DNA of 64,000 nucleotides from Domibacillus sp. PGB-M46. Its GTDB lineage: Bacteria > Bacillota > Bacilli > Bacillales > Domibacillaceae. A program made the position numbers and the translations under genes. Under the pieces are notes generated by a model that was not told where the DNA came from, did no database searches, and saw only the letters and a program-made list of their open reading frames with translations. Of the stretch, positions 36,818 through 46,061 are shown in pieces. The stretch is from the NCBI RefSeq assembly GCF_022668875.1, contig NZ_JAKGCR010000009.1, positions 1 through 64,000 on the forward strand, written 5' to 3'. The first letter of the stretch is position 1. Each line of letters starts with the position of its first letter.

Positions 36818-37399
36818 TTGAATATTCGTCAGGATGCCTGGTCAAAAGACAATGATCTTTTCCTAGCCAATACGGTGTTAAAGCATGTACGGGAAGGAAG
36901 TACGCAACTGAAAGCTTTTGAAGAAGTAGGAGAAGTATTAAACCGCACAGGAGCAGCATGTGGATTTCGCTGGAATGCCGTTGTACGCCAGCATTATATT
37001 CAAGCGATGGAAACAGCCAAAAAAGAAAGAAAGCAGCGGCTGCGCGCTCAAAGCAAACAGCGGGCAGATATGAAATCAGAAAACGCAGCTCTTCCTTCCG
37101 GCAGTTCAGACAGCTATATGACGATGGCTGATGTCATTCAATATTTGTCATCGATGACACCTGAAGAAAATACTGCCTCCCTTCAGGAAGAAAACAAGCG
37201 GCTCCAGCTTGAACTTGAAAGCGTCACAAAGGAGCTCGATCAGCTGAAAGAAGTGTATAATTCTATGCAGGAAGATTATGAATCTCTTATGCAGATTATG
37301 GAGCGCGCTCGCAAGCTTGTCGTATTTTCCGAAGAGTCTCCTCCTTCTGTTAAGTTTAAAATGGAGCGAAATGGTAATCTTGAAAAGGTAGCGGAATAA
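36818..37399 (+). CDS. RsfA-like Myb/SANT transcription regulator
   Basis: 193 residues. The N-terminus (1-60; [20 protein letters not shown] and [19 protein letters not shown]) is the Myb-like domain of Bacillus prespore regulators (RsfA, YlbO). A leucine-zipper coiled coil follows (about 125-165). These proteins tune sigma-F/sigma-G genes in the forespore. The start is TTG at 36818 after GGAGTG. It is followed by a shared terminator with the convergent 37492 gene. Confidence 0.88.
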   Translation: MNIRQDAWSKDNDLFLANTVLKHVREGSTQLKAFEEVGEVLNRTGAACGFRWNAVVRQHYIQAMETAKKERKQRLRAQSKQRADMKSENAALPSGSSDSYMTMADVIQYLSSMTPEENTASLQEENKRLQLELESVTKELDQLKEVYNSMQEDYESLMQIMERARKLVVFSEESPPSVKFKMERNGNLEKVAE

Positions 37400-37430
37400 A
37401 GAAACAGATCACTATTTTCCTTGAAACGAA

Positions 37431-37469
37431 AACAAGCACATGATCCGCTATTCGAATCGTGTGCTTGTT
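37431..37469. terminator. terminator between convergent genes
   Basis: 14-bp stem AACAAGCACATGAT / ATCGTGTGCTTGTT (one mismatch), 11-nt loop, T-rich on both outward sides. Confidence 0.7.
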
Positions 37470-37491
37470 TGGCGCTGCCGCTTTAATTCCC

Positions 37492-37749
37492 TCAGCGGCT
37501 GGCTTCTTCCGCCGGGAGAGCCGTTGTATCAATCAGTGTTTGGACTGTGACACGCATATGAGGAGGTATATGTTTCTTCTCCAAGCCTGCTTTTTTTCTT
37601 TTAAAAGAGTTCGGCAGATCAATATGAAACTCAGGTCCGTTTTGTTCATCTTCCGATGTCAACCGAATAAACCCTTCACTCATCACGTAATCTAAATAGG
37701 AACGCTCTAACCGGTAGAGCTGTTTTTTATACGTATACCCCACGACCAT
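37492..37749 (-). CDS. small hypothetical protein
   Basis: 85 residues from ATG 37749 (MVVGYTYKKQLYRLERSYLD), just after AGAAGGAAG; an in-frame ATG at 37824 lacks a site. Basic N-terminal half, C-terminal HIPPHMRVTVQTLIDTTALP. Family not recognised. Convergent with the RsfA-like gene. Confidence 0.6.
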   Translation of the reverse strand: MVVGYTYKKQLYRLERSYLDYVMSEGFIRLTSEDEQNGPEFHIDLPNSFKRKKAGLEKKHIPPHMRVTVQTLIDTTALPAEEASR

Positions 37750-37960
37750 TCTTCCTTCTTTCTCTCTTACACTCAAGATCTCATTATACCAAAAGATCCC
37801 TTTGCCGCGTAGGCTTTTTACCAAAAATAAAGTAAACTTCTCCGCTGAGAAATTTTTCCCGAAGTAGTAATTCTCTTCCCCCTTACTTTCTTTTTCATTA
37901 TGTAAAAAGAGGAAGATATATAGCTCCGTTTTTAAAATAAATATAAACAGAACAAAGAAA

Positions 37961-37988
37961 CAGCCGGCTCAGTTAACTGAGCTGGCTG
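37961..37988 (-). terminator. terminator overlapping the pucH stop
   Basis: Stem CAGCCAGCTCAG / CTGAGCCGGCTG (one mismatch) with a TTAA loop, on the minus strand followed by TTTCTTTG. The pucH stop (37969-37971) is in its 3' arm. Confidence 0.75.
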
Positions 37989-39357
37989 CTTTTTCTTCGG
38001 CTTGTGTTGGCTTAATCCATTGCCCGCTTGGCTGCTTTGACGCGATCGTACCTTGGTCATACACAACGTGTCCGCGGTTAATCGTTTTCTTGATCGTACA
38101 CGGGAAAGTGTGGCCAATATACAAGCTGATTTTGTTTTTGGCGAGAAAGTTCTCTTCTGTCACTGTAAACGGCTCATCGGCAGACAGTAACACAAAATCG
38201 GCGTCATACCCTTCTGCAATTTCCCCTTTTGAAGAAAGGCCGAACCGTTTTGCCGGATTTGATGCCGTCCACTGTGCCACATGTTCAAATGGAATCTTAT
38301 ACTTCAGGGCAAGCTCCATCATGGAAAGCAAAGAAAACTGGCCACCGCTGATACCGCCCCATGCTTGAAACAGATTGTACGTGGCTGGATCTTTTAAATC
38401 ACTTGTACATGGTGAATGATCAGAAGAAATCATATCAAACTTTCCAGCAATCAAAAGCTCAATCAGCTTTTTCTGCTCTTCTGGCAGGCGAAGCGGCGGT
38501 GCACATTTCGCAATAGCCCCTTTTTCCTGGAGAGCATGATGATTAAACATTAAATAGTGAGGGCACGTTTCAACGGTTACACTCATGCCTTTACGTTTTG
38601 CTTCTTCAATTTTCTCAATGGCTTCTGCGGAGCTGATATGAACGAAATGAAGCGGGCATCCCGTTACTTCTGCATAATAAAGAGCACGCTGTACCGCTTC
38701 TGCTTCAGCCGCTATTGGCCGTGTTTCCAGGTAATCATCTGCTGATACCTTTCCGGCCCGTTCTTTTTCTTCTTTGAGCCAGTCGGTAATCGGTCCGCTT
38801 TCAGAATGAAGAGCCAGCACCTTGCCCAGCCCCGCGATGATTTTCATTCCTCTTAAGAGTGTTACGTCATCTACGTTTTCAAATTCCTTATTTCCTGTTG
38901 TAGACAGGAAGGCTTTGAATCCAATCACACCTTCTTCTGCAAGTTCGGCTAAATGTGGTTCGTTGCCTGGCACTAGTCCACCCCATAAAGCAAAGTCGGT
39001 CCAGGACGTCTGGTTACCTTTTTCCGCTTTTTCAAAGAGAGCGGCTTTGTCAATTGTAGAAGGAATCCCATTAAGCGGCATATCAAAATAGGTCGTGCAG
39101 CCTCCTGCAGCCATCATTTGAGAACCTGTATGGAATCCTTCCCAATATTCACGGCCCGGGTCACTAAAATGGACATGGACATCAATCATACCGGGCAGCA
39201 CGTATTGGCCTTCTGCATCGATCATGTACTCCGCTTCGCCGGAAAGCGTATCGCCGATCGCGGCAATCTTCCCCTCTTTAATCGCAATGTTTGTTTTTTT
39301 CACCTCATTCGAGAAAACCACGTTTCCATTTTGAATGATTGTATCAAATTGTTTCAT
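37969..39357 (-). CDS. pucH: allantoinase
   Basis: Opens the ring of allantoin to allantoate. 462 residues of the cyclic amidohydrolase family with the metal ligands in DVHVHFSDPG (about 60), carbamylated Lys region GVIGFKAFLSTTG, ALHSESG, HFVHISS and SSDHSPC. Length is that of B. subtilis PucH. It is transcribed alone, away from pucF/pucG, and ends in an overlapping terminator. AGGGGAGTG precedes the ATG. PucR is the likely regulator. Confidence 0.95.
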   Translation of the reverse strand: MKQFDTIIQNGNVVFSNEVKKTNIAIKEGKIAAIGDTLSGEAEYMIDAEGQYVLPGMIDVHVHFSDPGREYWEGFHTGSQMMAAGGCTTYFDMPLNGIPSTIDKAALFEKAEKGNQTSWTDFALWGGLVPGNEPHLAELAEEGVIGFKAFLSTTGNKEFENVDDVTLLRGMKIIAGLGKVLALHSESGPITDWLKEEKERAGKVSADDYLETRPIAAEAEAVQRALYYAEVTGCPLHFVHISSAEAIEKIEEAKRKGMSVTVETCPHYLMFNHHALQEKGAIAKCAPPLRLPEEQKKLIELLIAGKFDMISSDHSPCTSDLKDPATYNLFQAWGGISGGQFSLLSMMELALKYKIPFEHVAQWTASNPAKRFGLSSKGEIAEGYDADFVLLSADEPFTVTEENFLAKNKISLYIGHTFPCTIKKTINRGHVVYDQGTIASKQPSGQWIKPTQAEEKAASSVN

Positions 39358-39904
39358 TGCTCACTCCCCTATCTCTGGCTCTCCAGCTTTATTTCAATGC
39401 TCGTCTTTTACAGCGGACGATCTACCGTCCCTTCTTTCGCTCATGTCACTTTTTGTGACACAATGATATTTAGTTTGATTTTACAATATTCAAACTCTTA
39501 ATTCATCAGTAAATATGTGTTTTTTTTTCTGTGATTTGTACACATTCTCCAATAAAGCTATCTATTCGTACCAATGAGGATGAGCATCTACGGTAATAAC
39601 GAAGCTGTCTGCATTATCCCTAAAATAAAAAAGTGAAAATGAGACAATAAGAAGTCATATGCTTTGTGGTCGCAGTGTGGTCAAAGAGGATGTTATTTTG
39701 GGAGGTAATTTGCACACATTCTAAACGCTATTTTACATGCCTGTACTAAAAACCCCCCCCTTTTAAGAAAAGATTACTTTTCATGTTAGCCCGGGTTAGT
39801 AAATGTATTCAATATAGACGGACTGTTGATTAGGAAGAACCATTCTTTTATTACTTTGTTTATTTTGTAGCAGTGTTATACGACCATCAAAACGGAAAGC
39901 CCCC
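39358..39904. other. gene-free stretch between pucH and the MocR gene
   Basis: 547 bp with no supported gene. Contains a run of eight C after AAAAA near 39751 and scattered AT-rich sequence. The pucH promoter is expected in the left part. Confidence 0.4.
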
Positions 39905-41296
39905 TTATATTTCCCAGGCAGCTTTCAGTTTTTTTATCCCTTCTCGTATGTTGTCTTTAGAAACCCCGGCGAATCCAATTAATACTGTAGTTGTCGGAGG
40001 TTGTTTTTTATAAAAAACGGATGCAGGATAAATTTTCACGCCATGCTCTCTTGCTTTCTCTATGAGCTCTTTTTCACTAAATGGCGAGTCTACGTCAAGC
40101 AAGATGTGCAATCCCGAGTTTTCTCCTCGAATCTTTACGTGTCTTCCTAATTCGCTTTGTAAGGCCTCTAATAAAATGGCCCTTTTTTTTTGGTACAGCT
40201 TTCTCATTCTGTTGATGTGTTTTTGCCATCCGCCATTTTTTATAAATTCAGCCAGTGTCAGTTGACTGTGGCAGGACACCGTTTGCTTATACAAAGAGGT
40301 GATTTCACTGCCTTTTTCCAAAAGAGGTGCAGGAAGAATCATATAACTGATACGCAGTGAAGGAAGAAGGGATTTAGAGAAAGTGCCCATGTAAATGACA
40401 CGGTTATGCTGATCAAGCCCTTGCAAGGACGGGATCGGCTGTCCGCTGTATCTAAATTCCCCATCATAATCGTCTTCAATAATAAATGTTTGGTTTTGGG
40501 CTGCCCATTTAAGCAGTTCAATTCTTCTGTTAATCGTCATAATTGTTCCGAGCGGAAACTGATGAGAAGGCGTTATATATAAAAGGCTTGGCCGCTCTTT
40601 TTGGATTTCCTCTATACAGAGTCCTTCATGATCAACTGGTATAGGAAGAATCTTCATATGATTGACTTCAAAAATCTTTCTCGATCTCGAAGAACCCGGA
40701 TCCTCATACCCTATGGTACTATTCGGGCCGAAGACTTGGCACAAGAAATGCATCAAAACAGGGCTGCCGGCCCCTATGATGACTTGTTCAGGCAGACAGC
40801 GGACCCCGCGCGATTGATACAGGTGCTCTGCAATGAGTGTTCTTAACTCAAGCTCTCCTAAAACATCTCCCGGACGATAGAGCACATGCCCATATTGATC
40901 TAAACTATTGACCATACTTTTTCGCCAGGCAGAAAGTGGGAAGTGAGCGGAATCCACATTCCCATAGTGAAAATCAATCATTTGTTCATTTTCTTGTGCT
41001 TTTGGCTTCATAGATGATGTGCTTGGCATTTTAATATGAATAAAATCAGAACCATCATAATCAGCAAACCAGCCACTTCTTGGTTTGCTCACAATATAGC
41101 CTTCGGCAGCAAGCTGTTCGTAAGCCCGTTCTACAGTCGTTTGACTAACAGAAAGCTGTGACGCGAGCAGCCTTTTTGAAGGGAGTTTTATTCCTTTTTG
41201 AATATGTCCCTCGTGCATATTTTCTTTTAAAAGCCGATAGAGCTGCTGATAAAGCGGAATATCTAGATTTCGATTTAAAAAAAACGTGATATCCAT
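39905..41296 (-). CDS. MocR/GabR-type transcription regulator
   Basis: 463 residues: an N-terminal GntR winged helix (1-75; LDIPLYQQLYRLLKENMHEG, SQLSVSQTTVERAYEQLAAE) and an aminotransferase-like domain (105-463) with the PLP lysine in MGTFSKSLLPSLRISYM. Such regulators usually control a neighbouring gene in response to an amino acid or vitamin B6 compound. It is divergent from an EamA exporter gene across 182 bp, so it probably regulates that gene. It lies inside the accessory segment within the puc region. Confidence 0.93.
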   Translation of the reverse strand: MDITFFLNRNLDIPLYQQLYRLLKENMHEGHIQKGIKLPSKRLLASQLSVSQTTVERAYEQLAAEGYIVSKPRSGWFADYDGSDFIHIKMPSTSSMKPKAQENEQMIDFHYGNVDSAHFPLSAWRKSMVNSLDQYGHVLYRPGDVLGELELRTLIAEHLYQSRGVRCLPEQVIIGAGSPVLMHFLCQVFGPNSTIGYEDPGSSRSRKIFEVNHMKILPIPVDHEGLCIEEIQKERPSLLYITPSHQFPLGTIMTINRRIELLKWAAQNQTFIIEDDYDGEFRYSGQPIPSLQGLDQHNRVIYMGTFSKSLLPSLRISYMILPAPLLEKGSEITSLYKQTVSCHSQLTLAEFIKNGGWQKHINRMRKLYQKKRAILLEALQSELGRHVKIRGENSGLHILLDVDSPFSEKELIEKAREHGVKIYPASVFYKKQPPTTTVLIGFAGVSKDNIREGIKKLKAAWEI

Positions 41297-41478
41297 TTAT
41301 ATAGTTCCTCCTTACTGGCACGGTTTTATTTAAGGAAACTGGCTATTTATGAAAGGTCAATTCCAGTTTATAGTTATTGTAATCCATGAAGAAAGGTTTG
41401 GTAAGACAACCTATAAAAAATGGTTTAGTCCTTTAAAGGAATTCTATCAAGAAGAAACATGATTTGGAGTGAATGGCA

Positions 41479-42342
41479 ATGAACAAAGCAACAAATGGCT
41501 GGATGAATGGTTTTTTGGGCGTACTGATCTTCAGTGGCTCGCTGCCTGCGACACGCTTAGCTGTAGCGGATTTTGATCCGTTGTTCCTCACTGTCTGCCG
41601 CGCCGCAATAGCAGGCGTGCTGGCAGGCGTTCTCCTTCTCATCTTCCGGCAGCAGCGGCCTGCCAGCATCGACATAGGTCCACTGGTGATGGTAGCGTTT
41701 GGCGTGGTAGTTGGTTTTCCGCTTCTCACTGCGTTAGCCCTTCAATATGTCACGTCCGCGCATGCCATTGTCTTTGTTGGGCTTCTTCCGCTCTCAACAG
41801 CAATCTTCGGGGTTATTCGGGGTGGTGAACGGCCTCGACCCGCCTTCTGGATCTTTTCCGCAGCAGGCAGCTTTCTGGTTGCAGGATTTGCTCTCATTCA
41901 AGATGGGGAATCATCACCGATCGGCGACGCTTTTATGCTTGCTTCTATTATCGTATGCGGTCTCGGTTATGCAGAGGGAGCCAGGCTCTCGCGCAGGCTG
42001 GGGAATTGGCAGGTGATCTCCTGGGCGCTCGTTCTATCGCTTCCCCTTATGTTGCCGTTATCATTTTACTTAACACCCGACTCATGGGCGGGCATCGGTC
42101 AACCTGCTCTCTTCAGCCTTGCTTACGTGTCTTTATTCAGCATGCTTATCGGCTTCGTCTTCTGGTATCGAGGCCTTGCGCAGGGAGGCATAGCAGCAGT
42201 TGGACAGCTGCAGCTTCTCCAACCTTTTTTTGGACTGCTGCTTGCCTCTATCATTCTGCATGAGAAAGTTGGCTGGGCACTTGTAGCAGTGAATATTGCC
42301 GTTGCGCTTTGCATAGCAGCCGCTCGGCGATTCGCAAAGTAA
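41479..42342 (+). CDS. EamA-family (DMT) exporter
   Basis: 287 residues, ten membrane segments in two EamA repeats (1-140, 150-287). Start chosen at ATG 41479 because GGAGTG lies 7 nt before it; another ATG is 6 nt upstream. EamA proteins export amino acids or small metabolites. The coding sequence is richer in G+C and codons such as GCC, CTC and GGC than neighbours, a sign of transfer. Divergent MocR regulator. Confidence 0.9.
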   Translation: MNKATNGWMNGFLGVLIFSGSLPATRLAVADFDPLFLTVCRAAIAGVLAGVLLLIFRQQRPASIDIGPLVMVAFGVVVGFPLLTALALQYVTSAHAIVFVGLLPLSTAIFGVIRGGERPRPAFWIFSAAGSFLVAGFALIQDGESSPIGDAFMLASIIVCGLGYAEGARLSRRLGNWQVISWALVLSLPLMLPLSFYLTPDSWAGIGQPALFSLAYVSLFSMLIGFVFWYRGLAQGGIAAVGQLQLLQPFFGLLLASIILHEKVGWALVAVNIAVALCIAAARRFAK

Positions 42343-42362
42343 CAAATATCCCTATAAAACAG

Positions 42363-42392
42363 GCCGGAACAGAATGTTGATCCTGCTCCGGC
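42363..42392 (+). terminator. stem-loop after the EamA gene
   Basis: GCCGGAACAG / CTGCTCCGGC with one mismatch and a 10-nt loop; followed by TCGTTTAT, a weak U-tract. Confidence 0.5.
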
Positions 42393-42403
42393 TCGTTTAT
42401 CGT

Positions 42404-43366
42404 TTATTTTGAAGTAACTTTAAAGAGAGGCGGCTTCACAAGTTTCTGTAATAAGATGTAGGTTAACACCAAGACAATAAACGGAAAAGTAACCAAACTC
42501 ACTTTTTTCCAGCTCAGTAATTTGTTCCAAAATAGCTTCTTTAGGCGTTTGAGATACAATTCCCCAATGCCCTGCTGATGAATTGGAGGAGGTATAGCCA
42601 GCTAACATCGTTATACCTTTTGAGTTAACAACCTCCCGGCTTCGACCTTTCCCCTTCAACACTTTCTTGATAACTGCATTATCCTTTACGCTCTCTCTAA
42701 TTCTGCTGAGACCCGAGTGATAGATAATGTTGCCCTTAGAATCAACTACATATATGAACCGCTTTCATGCTGTGGATATTCGCCAAGTATATCAGATAGA
42801 CTGTTATTCTCATCTAAATTGATTGATCCAACAAGAAACCCTGTATAAACTCCATTCTCACCGTAAACCAGAAAAGAAACGAGCATAATGAGATGACCAT
42901 TAAGACCCGCATAAAGTTCAGATATTAAAGGAACTCTTTTTTTGAGCGCTTCCCTTGCGCCGGCTCTGTTCGCCTTTTGGCCTTCCAAATCCATATGCGG
43001 TGCTGTTGCAACAACATGACCTGTTTCATCTATAAACCAAACTGTGTTAAAAAAACGAGTAGCATTTAATATGGTGTTTAGTGTATGTTGGATCGTTTGC
43101 GTATTTTTCGTCAGGAGTTCCTCTTCTTGTGACTCTATACGGAGATTTTGTAACATGCTTTTAAAAAGAGAATCTGTTGTAGCAGCCAGCTTTTGGGCAT
43201 AAAATTCATTGTCTACTAAATAGTTTTTCTCTAAGCTGCTTTTACTCACTAAGACACTAAAAACGGAATTTCCAGTGAAGGTACCCAAAATGGCAAATGT
43301 CAATAATGTTATTGACAGAATACCTATACTCAGTTTGATAGGTTTCATAAGAGATATAGTATGCAT
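42404..43366 (-). pseudogene. frameshifted dCache sensor, output domain missing
   Basis: The first frame (43366 to 42746) has a membrane helix (LSIGILSITLLTFAILGTF) and the start of a dCache sensor ending at SGSYM. A one-base shift continues it as YVVDSKGNIIYHSGLSRIRE and GHWGIVSQTPKEAILEQITE. Another shift gives the second helix TFPFIVLVLTYILLQKLVKP before a stop at 42404. Such sensors usually precede GGDEF, kinase or chemotaxis domains; none follows. It is probably dead. Confidence 0.7.
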
Positions 43367-43467
43367 AATCAGCTTGTTTCACTGCAATTGTATCTTCATG
43401 TGGGCCGACCACTTTAATTCAAACTTTTCAGCGCAGCAGACTTTTATTCTTCCAGGCTCACTTCTGC

Positions 43468-43779
43468 TCAATTATTGCTCTTCGATATGCCATTTTTTAA
43501 GCCTTCTGTCAATTCTTCAAACCATTCCTTGTCTTTCGTCATAAGGGCTATATCAATGAGTGTGGTTTTATCCTGTAAATCATCCAGCAGTGTGCCCACC
43601 GGTTCTAATCGATGCTCCCCAAATAGTAACCTGGTCGGCATTCCCCATTGCATAATGCCGTTTTTGATTCTGCCGACGATTACTAGCTCAATTTGACTAT
43701 GGTAATAACCAATGCGACTGACATATCCAACGACCGTAACATGACCGATTTTGACTTTTTTCCACTCTCCAATCTCCAA
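43468..43779 (-). CDS. IDEAL-domain protein, short form
   Basis: 103 residues from TTG 43779, with GGGGGAG upstream; the longer ORF has no site. Beta-rich N-terminus (EIGEWKKVKIGHVTVVGYVS) and the IDEAL motif LIDIALMTKDKEWFEELTEG near the C-terminus. It shares layout with the 16553-17113 protein but lacks its long helical tail. Function unknown. Confidence 0.75.
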   Translation of the reverse strand: MEIGEWKKVKIGHVTVVGYVSRIGYYHSQIELVIVGRIKNGIMQWGMPTRLLFGEHRLEPVGTLLDDLQDKTTLIDIALMTKDKEWFEELTEGLKNGISKSNN

Positions 43780-44189
43780 GGCTGTCTCCCCCTTTTTGAA
43801 TAAGAAAAACATAAAGTAGATGAGGGGTGAAAAGGTGGTCATTTCATGGATTTCCCCATAAAACCCGCAAATTTTACTATGGTTCCTGCAAACATAAGAT
43901 CGCCGCTTCCACCTCCACTCCTCTTGTTTATATTCTATTACCGCAGCTTACTGCCCGATCCCCTGCTCTAAAGGATTTCTCCGGAACGAGAAATCCCGTG
44001 AAGCTGCCTCGCCACCAATATCAAATGATCCAATCCCCAACTATCACCAGAAGTTTCATCACTTTCCTATAGACTGTCGAGAAGAAAATAAAGTACACGC
44101 TATATTAAAGTTAAAATATAAAAGTGCCGGAAACTTTTTGACTTCCCTTTAATTGGAATTTAGAATGTAGAACAAACTCTGTGTTAATA
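43780..44189. other. gene-free stretch
   Basis: No supported gene; the short plus-strand ORF at 43827-44072 has no ribosome site and odd composition. Confidence 0.35.
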
Positions 44190-44367
44190 TAAAGATGTTG
44201 AAACTACTCTTCCATTCAGCAAGGATGAACAGGCTTTACTAAAAATTAGCGGTGTAATAAAACACCGAAATACGAAAAGCAGCATTCCCCCAAAATGAAA
44301 CGATTGAAGATGATGAAGATGGAGGAGAAACTTCATGTATCATCGTTAAACTAGTAGATGAATAGCC
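44190..44367 (+). pseudogene. fragment of a small gene
   Basis: DVETTLPFSKDEQALLKISG is read from about 44193, then the frame breaks and continues as NETIEDDEDGGETSCIIVKL VDE to a stop. The first part faintly resembles the 13162 protein (DIDITHTFSRNEEPLLHVQF). No start or ribosome site. Confidence 0.25.
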
Positions 44368-44744
44368 TTTTTATACATCTCTAGAAATGTCAGAGTTTTT
44401 TTCTTTTATTTCAGCCACTGGCTGATGAATCTCAACCTATACTTCTACTCTTGGCGGTTCGCTATAGAAATTGAAACCACTCAGTGACTGTCCTTTTTCC
44501 GAATCCTCTCGTTCAACGCGTCTTTGATATTCCTCTTGACTAATTTCCCAGTAAATCTATACAAAATTTTAAAAAAGGTTAATTCCCTTCTAATGATTAC
44601 TGAAATAAAAAAACACAATTCGGCTGGCAGTCCGAATGCGTCAGTTCATTGATGTCAGTACCCTCCTCCGACATGCAAAAGACTTTTTTACGTTTTTACG
44701 AATAAACACCCCTAAATTGGCAACCATTCTAATAAAGAAAATTT
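44368..44744. other. gene-free stretch
   Basis: Nothing supported on either strand. Confidence 0.35.
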
Positions 44745-44758
44745 TAGGAGGGGTTATC

Positions 44759-44914
44759 ATTTTTACTCAAACAACCTTTTTTCTCATGTTTTTTATCGTA
44801 TCTTTTGTTGTTATAGCCTGGCTTCTTTACCAAGGCTTCAGCCCCAACAGCAAACTTAATAAACCTGAACCAAAAGATCAAACTAATCAACAGAATGGAT
44901 CGGGAAAGCAATAA
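44759..44914 (+). CDS. small membrane protein with a likely ATT start
   Basis: 51 residues: one membrane helix (FFLMFFIVSFVVIAWLLYQG) and a hydrophilic tail (NKPEPKDQTNQQNGSGKQ). TTAGGAGGGG (44744-44753) is followed by ATC (44756) and ATT (44759) but no ATG, GTG or TTG. ATT at 5 nt is the best-placed start; the first standard codon is an ATG inside the helix at 44786. Either a rare AUU start or a decayed one. Confidence 0.45.
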   Translation: MFTQTTFFLMFFIVSFVVIAWLLYQGFSPNSKLNKPEPKDQTNQQNGSGKQ

Positions 44915-45133
44915 TGCCCACTGCTGTCCCGGTCAACTGTTAGGAGGGAATTCTCCCTGCTTATTTAAACAGGCCTAACCTTGCCCGTCTTTCTTTTACT
45001 CCAGGATCCCATCCCTTCATAAGAAACGAACCCCCACCTTTACAGACTTTCCAAGCTGGAAAGCCCGCTTCTTAAGTGATGTGTTGGGAGCGTGGTCGAA
45101 CCTGGCATGTCTCTTGACAGGTCAAATGAAAAA

Positions 45134-45176
45134 AGCTGTTCCAGAAACGGCCCTTCCGCCGGTTTCTGAAACAGCT
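45134..45176 (-). terminator. terminator of the ureide operon
   Basis: Long stem AGCTGTTTCAGAAACCGG / CCGTTTCTGGAACAGCT with two mismatches; on the minus strand followed by TTTTTT. Lies just past the FAH gene. Confidence 0.82.
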
Positions 45177-45194
45177 TCTTATTTTTTTATTTTC

Positions 45195-46061
45195 TTATTT
45201 ACGCTTTTTGACTGGATTTGTTAAATGGGGGAACCCGGTGATCCGGCACTCGATCATATCCCCTTCACGGATAATAGCCGACCCTGGTGTTCCGGTTAAA
45301 ATCGTATCCCCTGGCTGAAGCGTCATGATTTTTGAGAAAAACGATACAATAAAAGCCGGAGAGTACATCATATTGGCAATCACATTTTCATGGCAGACAG
45401 AACCATTTAATACGGTTTCAACTTTGATTGAAGCCAGATCCGGCACTTCATCCGAAGTTATCAAATACGGGCCAAAGCTGCAAAATGTATTAAAGCTTTT
45501 TGCCCGCTGAAGAAAACGGGGATTTTGATTTTGAATATCTTTTGCAGTCATATCCAGACTGGCGGTAAAGCCCGCAATTACATCCCAAAAATCAGCTTCT
45601 TCTACATTTTCGCATGTTTTGCCTATCACGATAGCCAGTTCTGCTTCTCCTGATACATTGGGCGACTGCGGCGGAATTTGAATCGCTTCACCTGGACCAA
45701 TTAAACTAGAATTTGGCTTCATAAAAATAACCGGCTCTTCTTCCGGCGGCTTGCCCGATAACTCTAATGCTTTTTCCATGTAATTCATGCCGACCCCGAA
45801 TACTTTTTCCGGATGGCGGAATAACGGAGCAAATGACACAGCATCCAGTGCAAAGCCGTTTAGCGTTTGAAGCCAAGTACGGCCTTCTTGCTGGTACCAG
45901 TTCCTTACCTCATCCAGTTCCCCTTTTTGCAGAAGAAGAAGAAGGTCTTCACTCCACTGTTTTCCCGCAGCTTCGTTTATATGGCTCATCAAATACACCG
46001 TTTCCTGCTCAATCAGTACTGCTTTTTCGTGGCCTTCATTGTAAATCGCAGCAAGTTTCAT
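45195..46061 (-). CDS. fumarylacetoacetate hydrolase (FAH) family enzyme
   Basis: 288 residues from ATG 46061 (GGGGAGG before it). FAH-fold motifs: GVGMNYMEKALE, VIFMKPNSSLIGPG, GEAELAIVIGKTC with the metal-binding glutamates, DMTAKDIQ and LTGTPGSA. The family cleaves C-C bonds in or decarboxylates 2-oxo acids, and some members act on ureidoglycolate- or oxaloacetate-type compounds. Its ATG overlaps the amidase stop, so the two are coupled. Placement in the ureide operon suggests a substrate derived from allantoin. The exact reaction is not known. Confidence 0.85.
   Translation of the reverse strand: MKLAAIYNEGHEKAVLIEQETVYLMSHINEAAGKQWSEDLLLLLQKGELDEVRNWYQQEGRTWLQTLNGFALDAVSFAPLFRHPEKVFGVGMNYMEKALELSGKPPEEEPVIFMKPNSSLIGPGEAIQIPPQSPNVSGEAELAIVIGKTCENVEEADFWDVIAGFTASLDMTAKDIQNQNPRFLQRAKSFNTFCSFGPYLITSDEVPDLASIKVETVLNGSVCHENVIANMMYSPAFIVSFFSKIMTLQPGDTILTGTPGSAIIREGDMIECRITGFPHLTNPVKKRK

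Noticed and set aside
39745-39765. A5-C8-T4 tract
   Set aside because: A simple homopolymer run; no gene or repeat structure connected with it.
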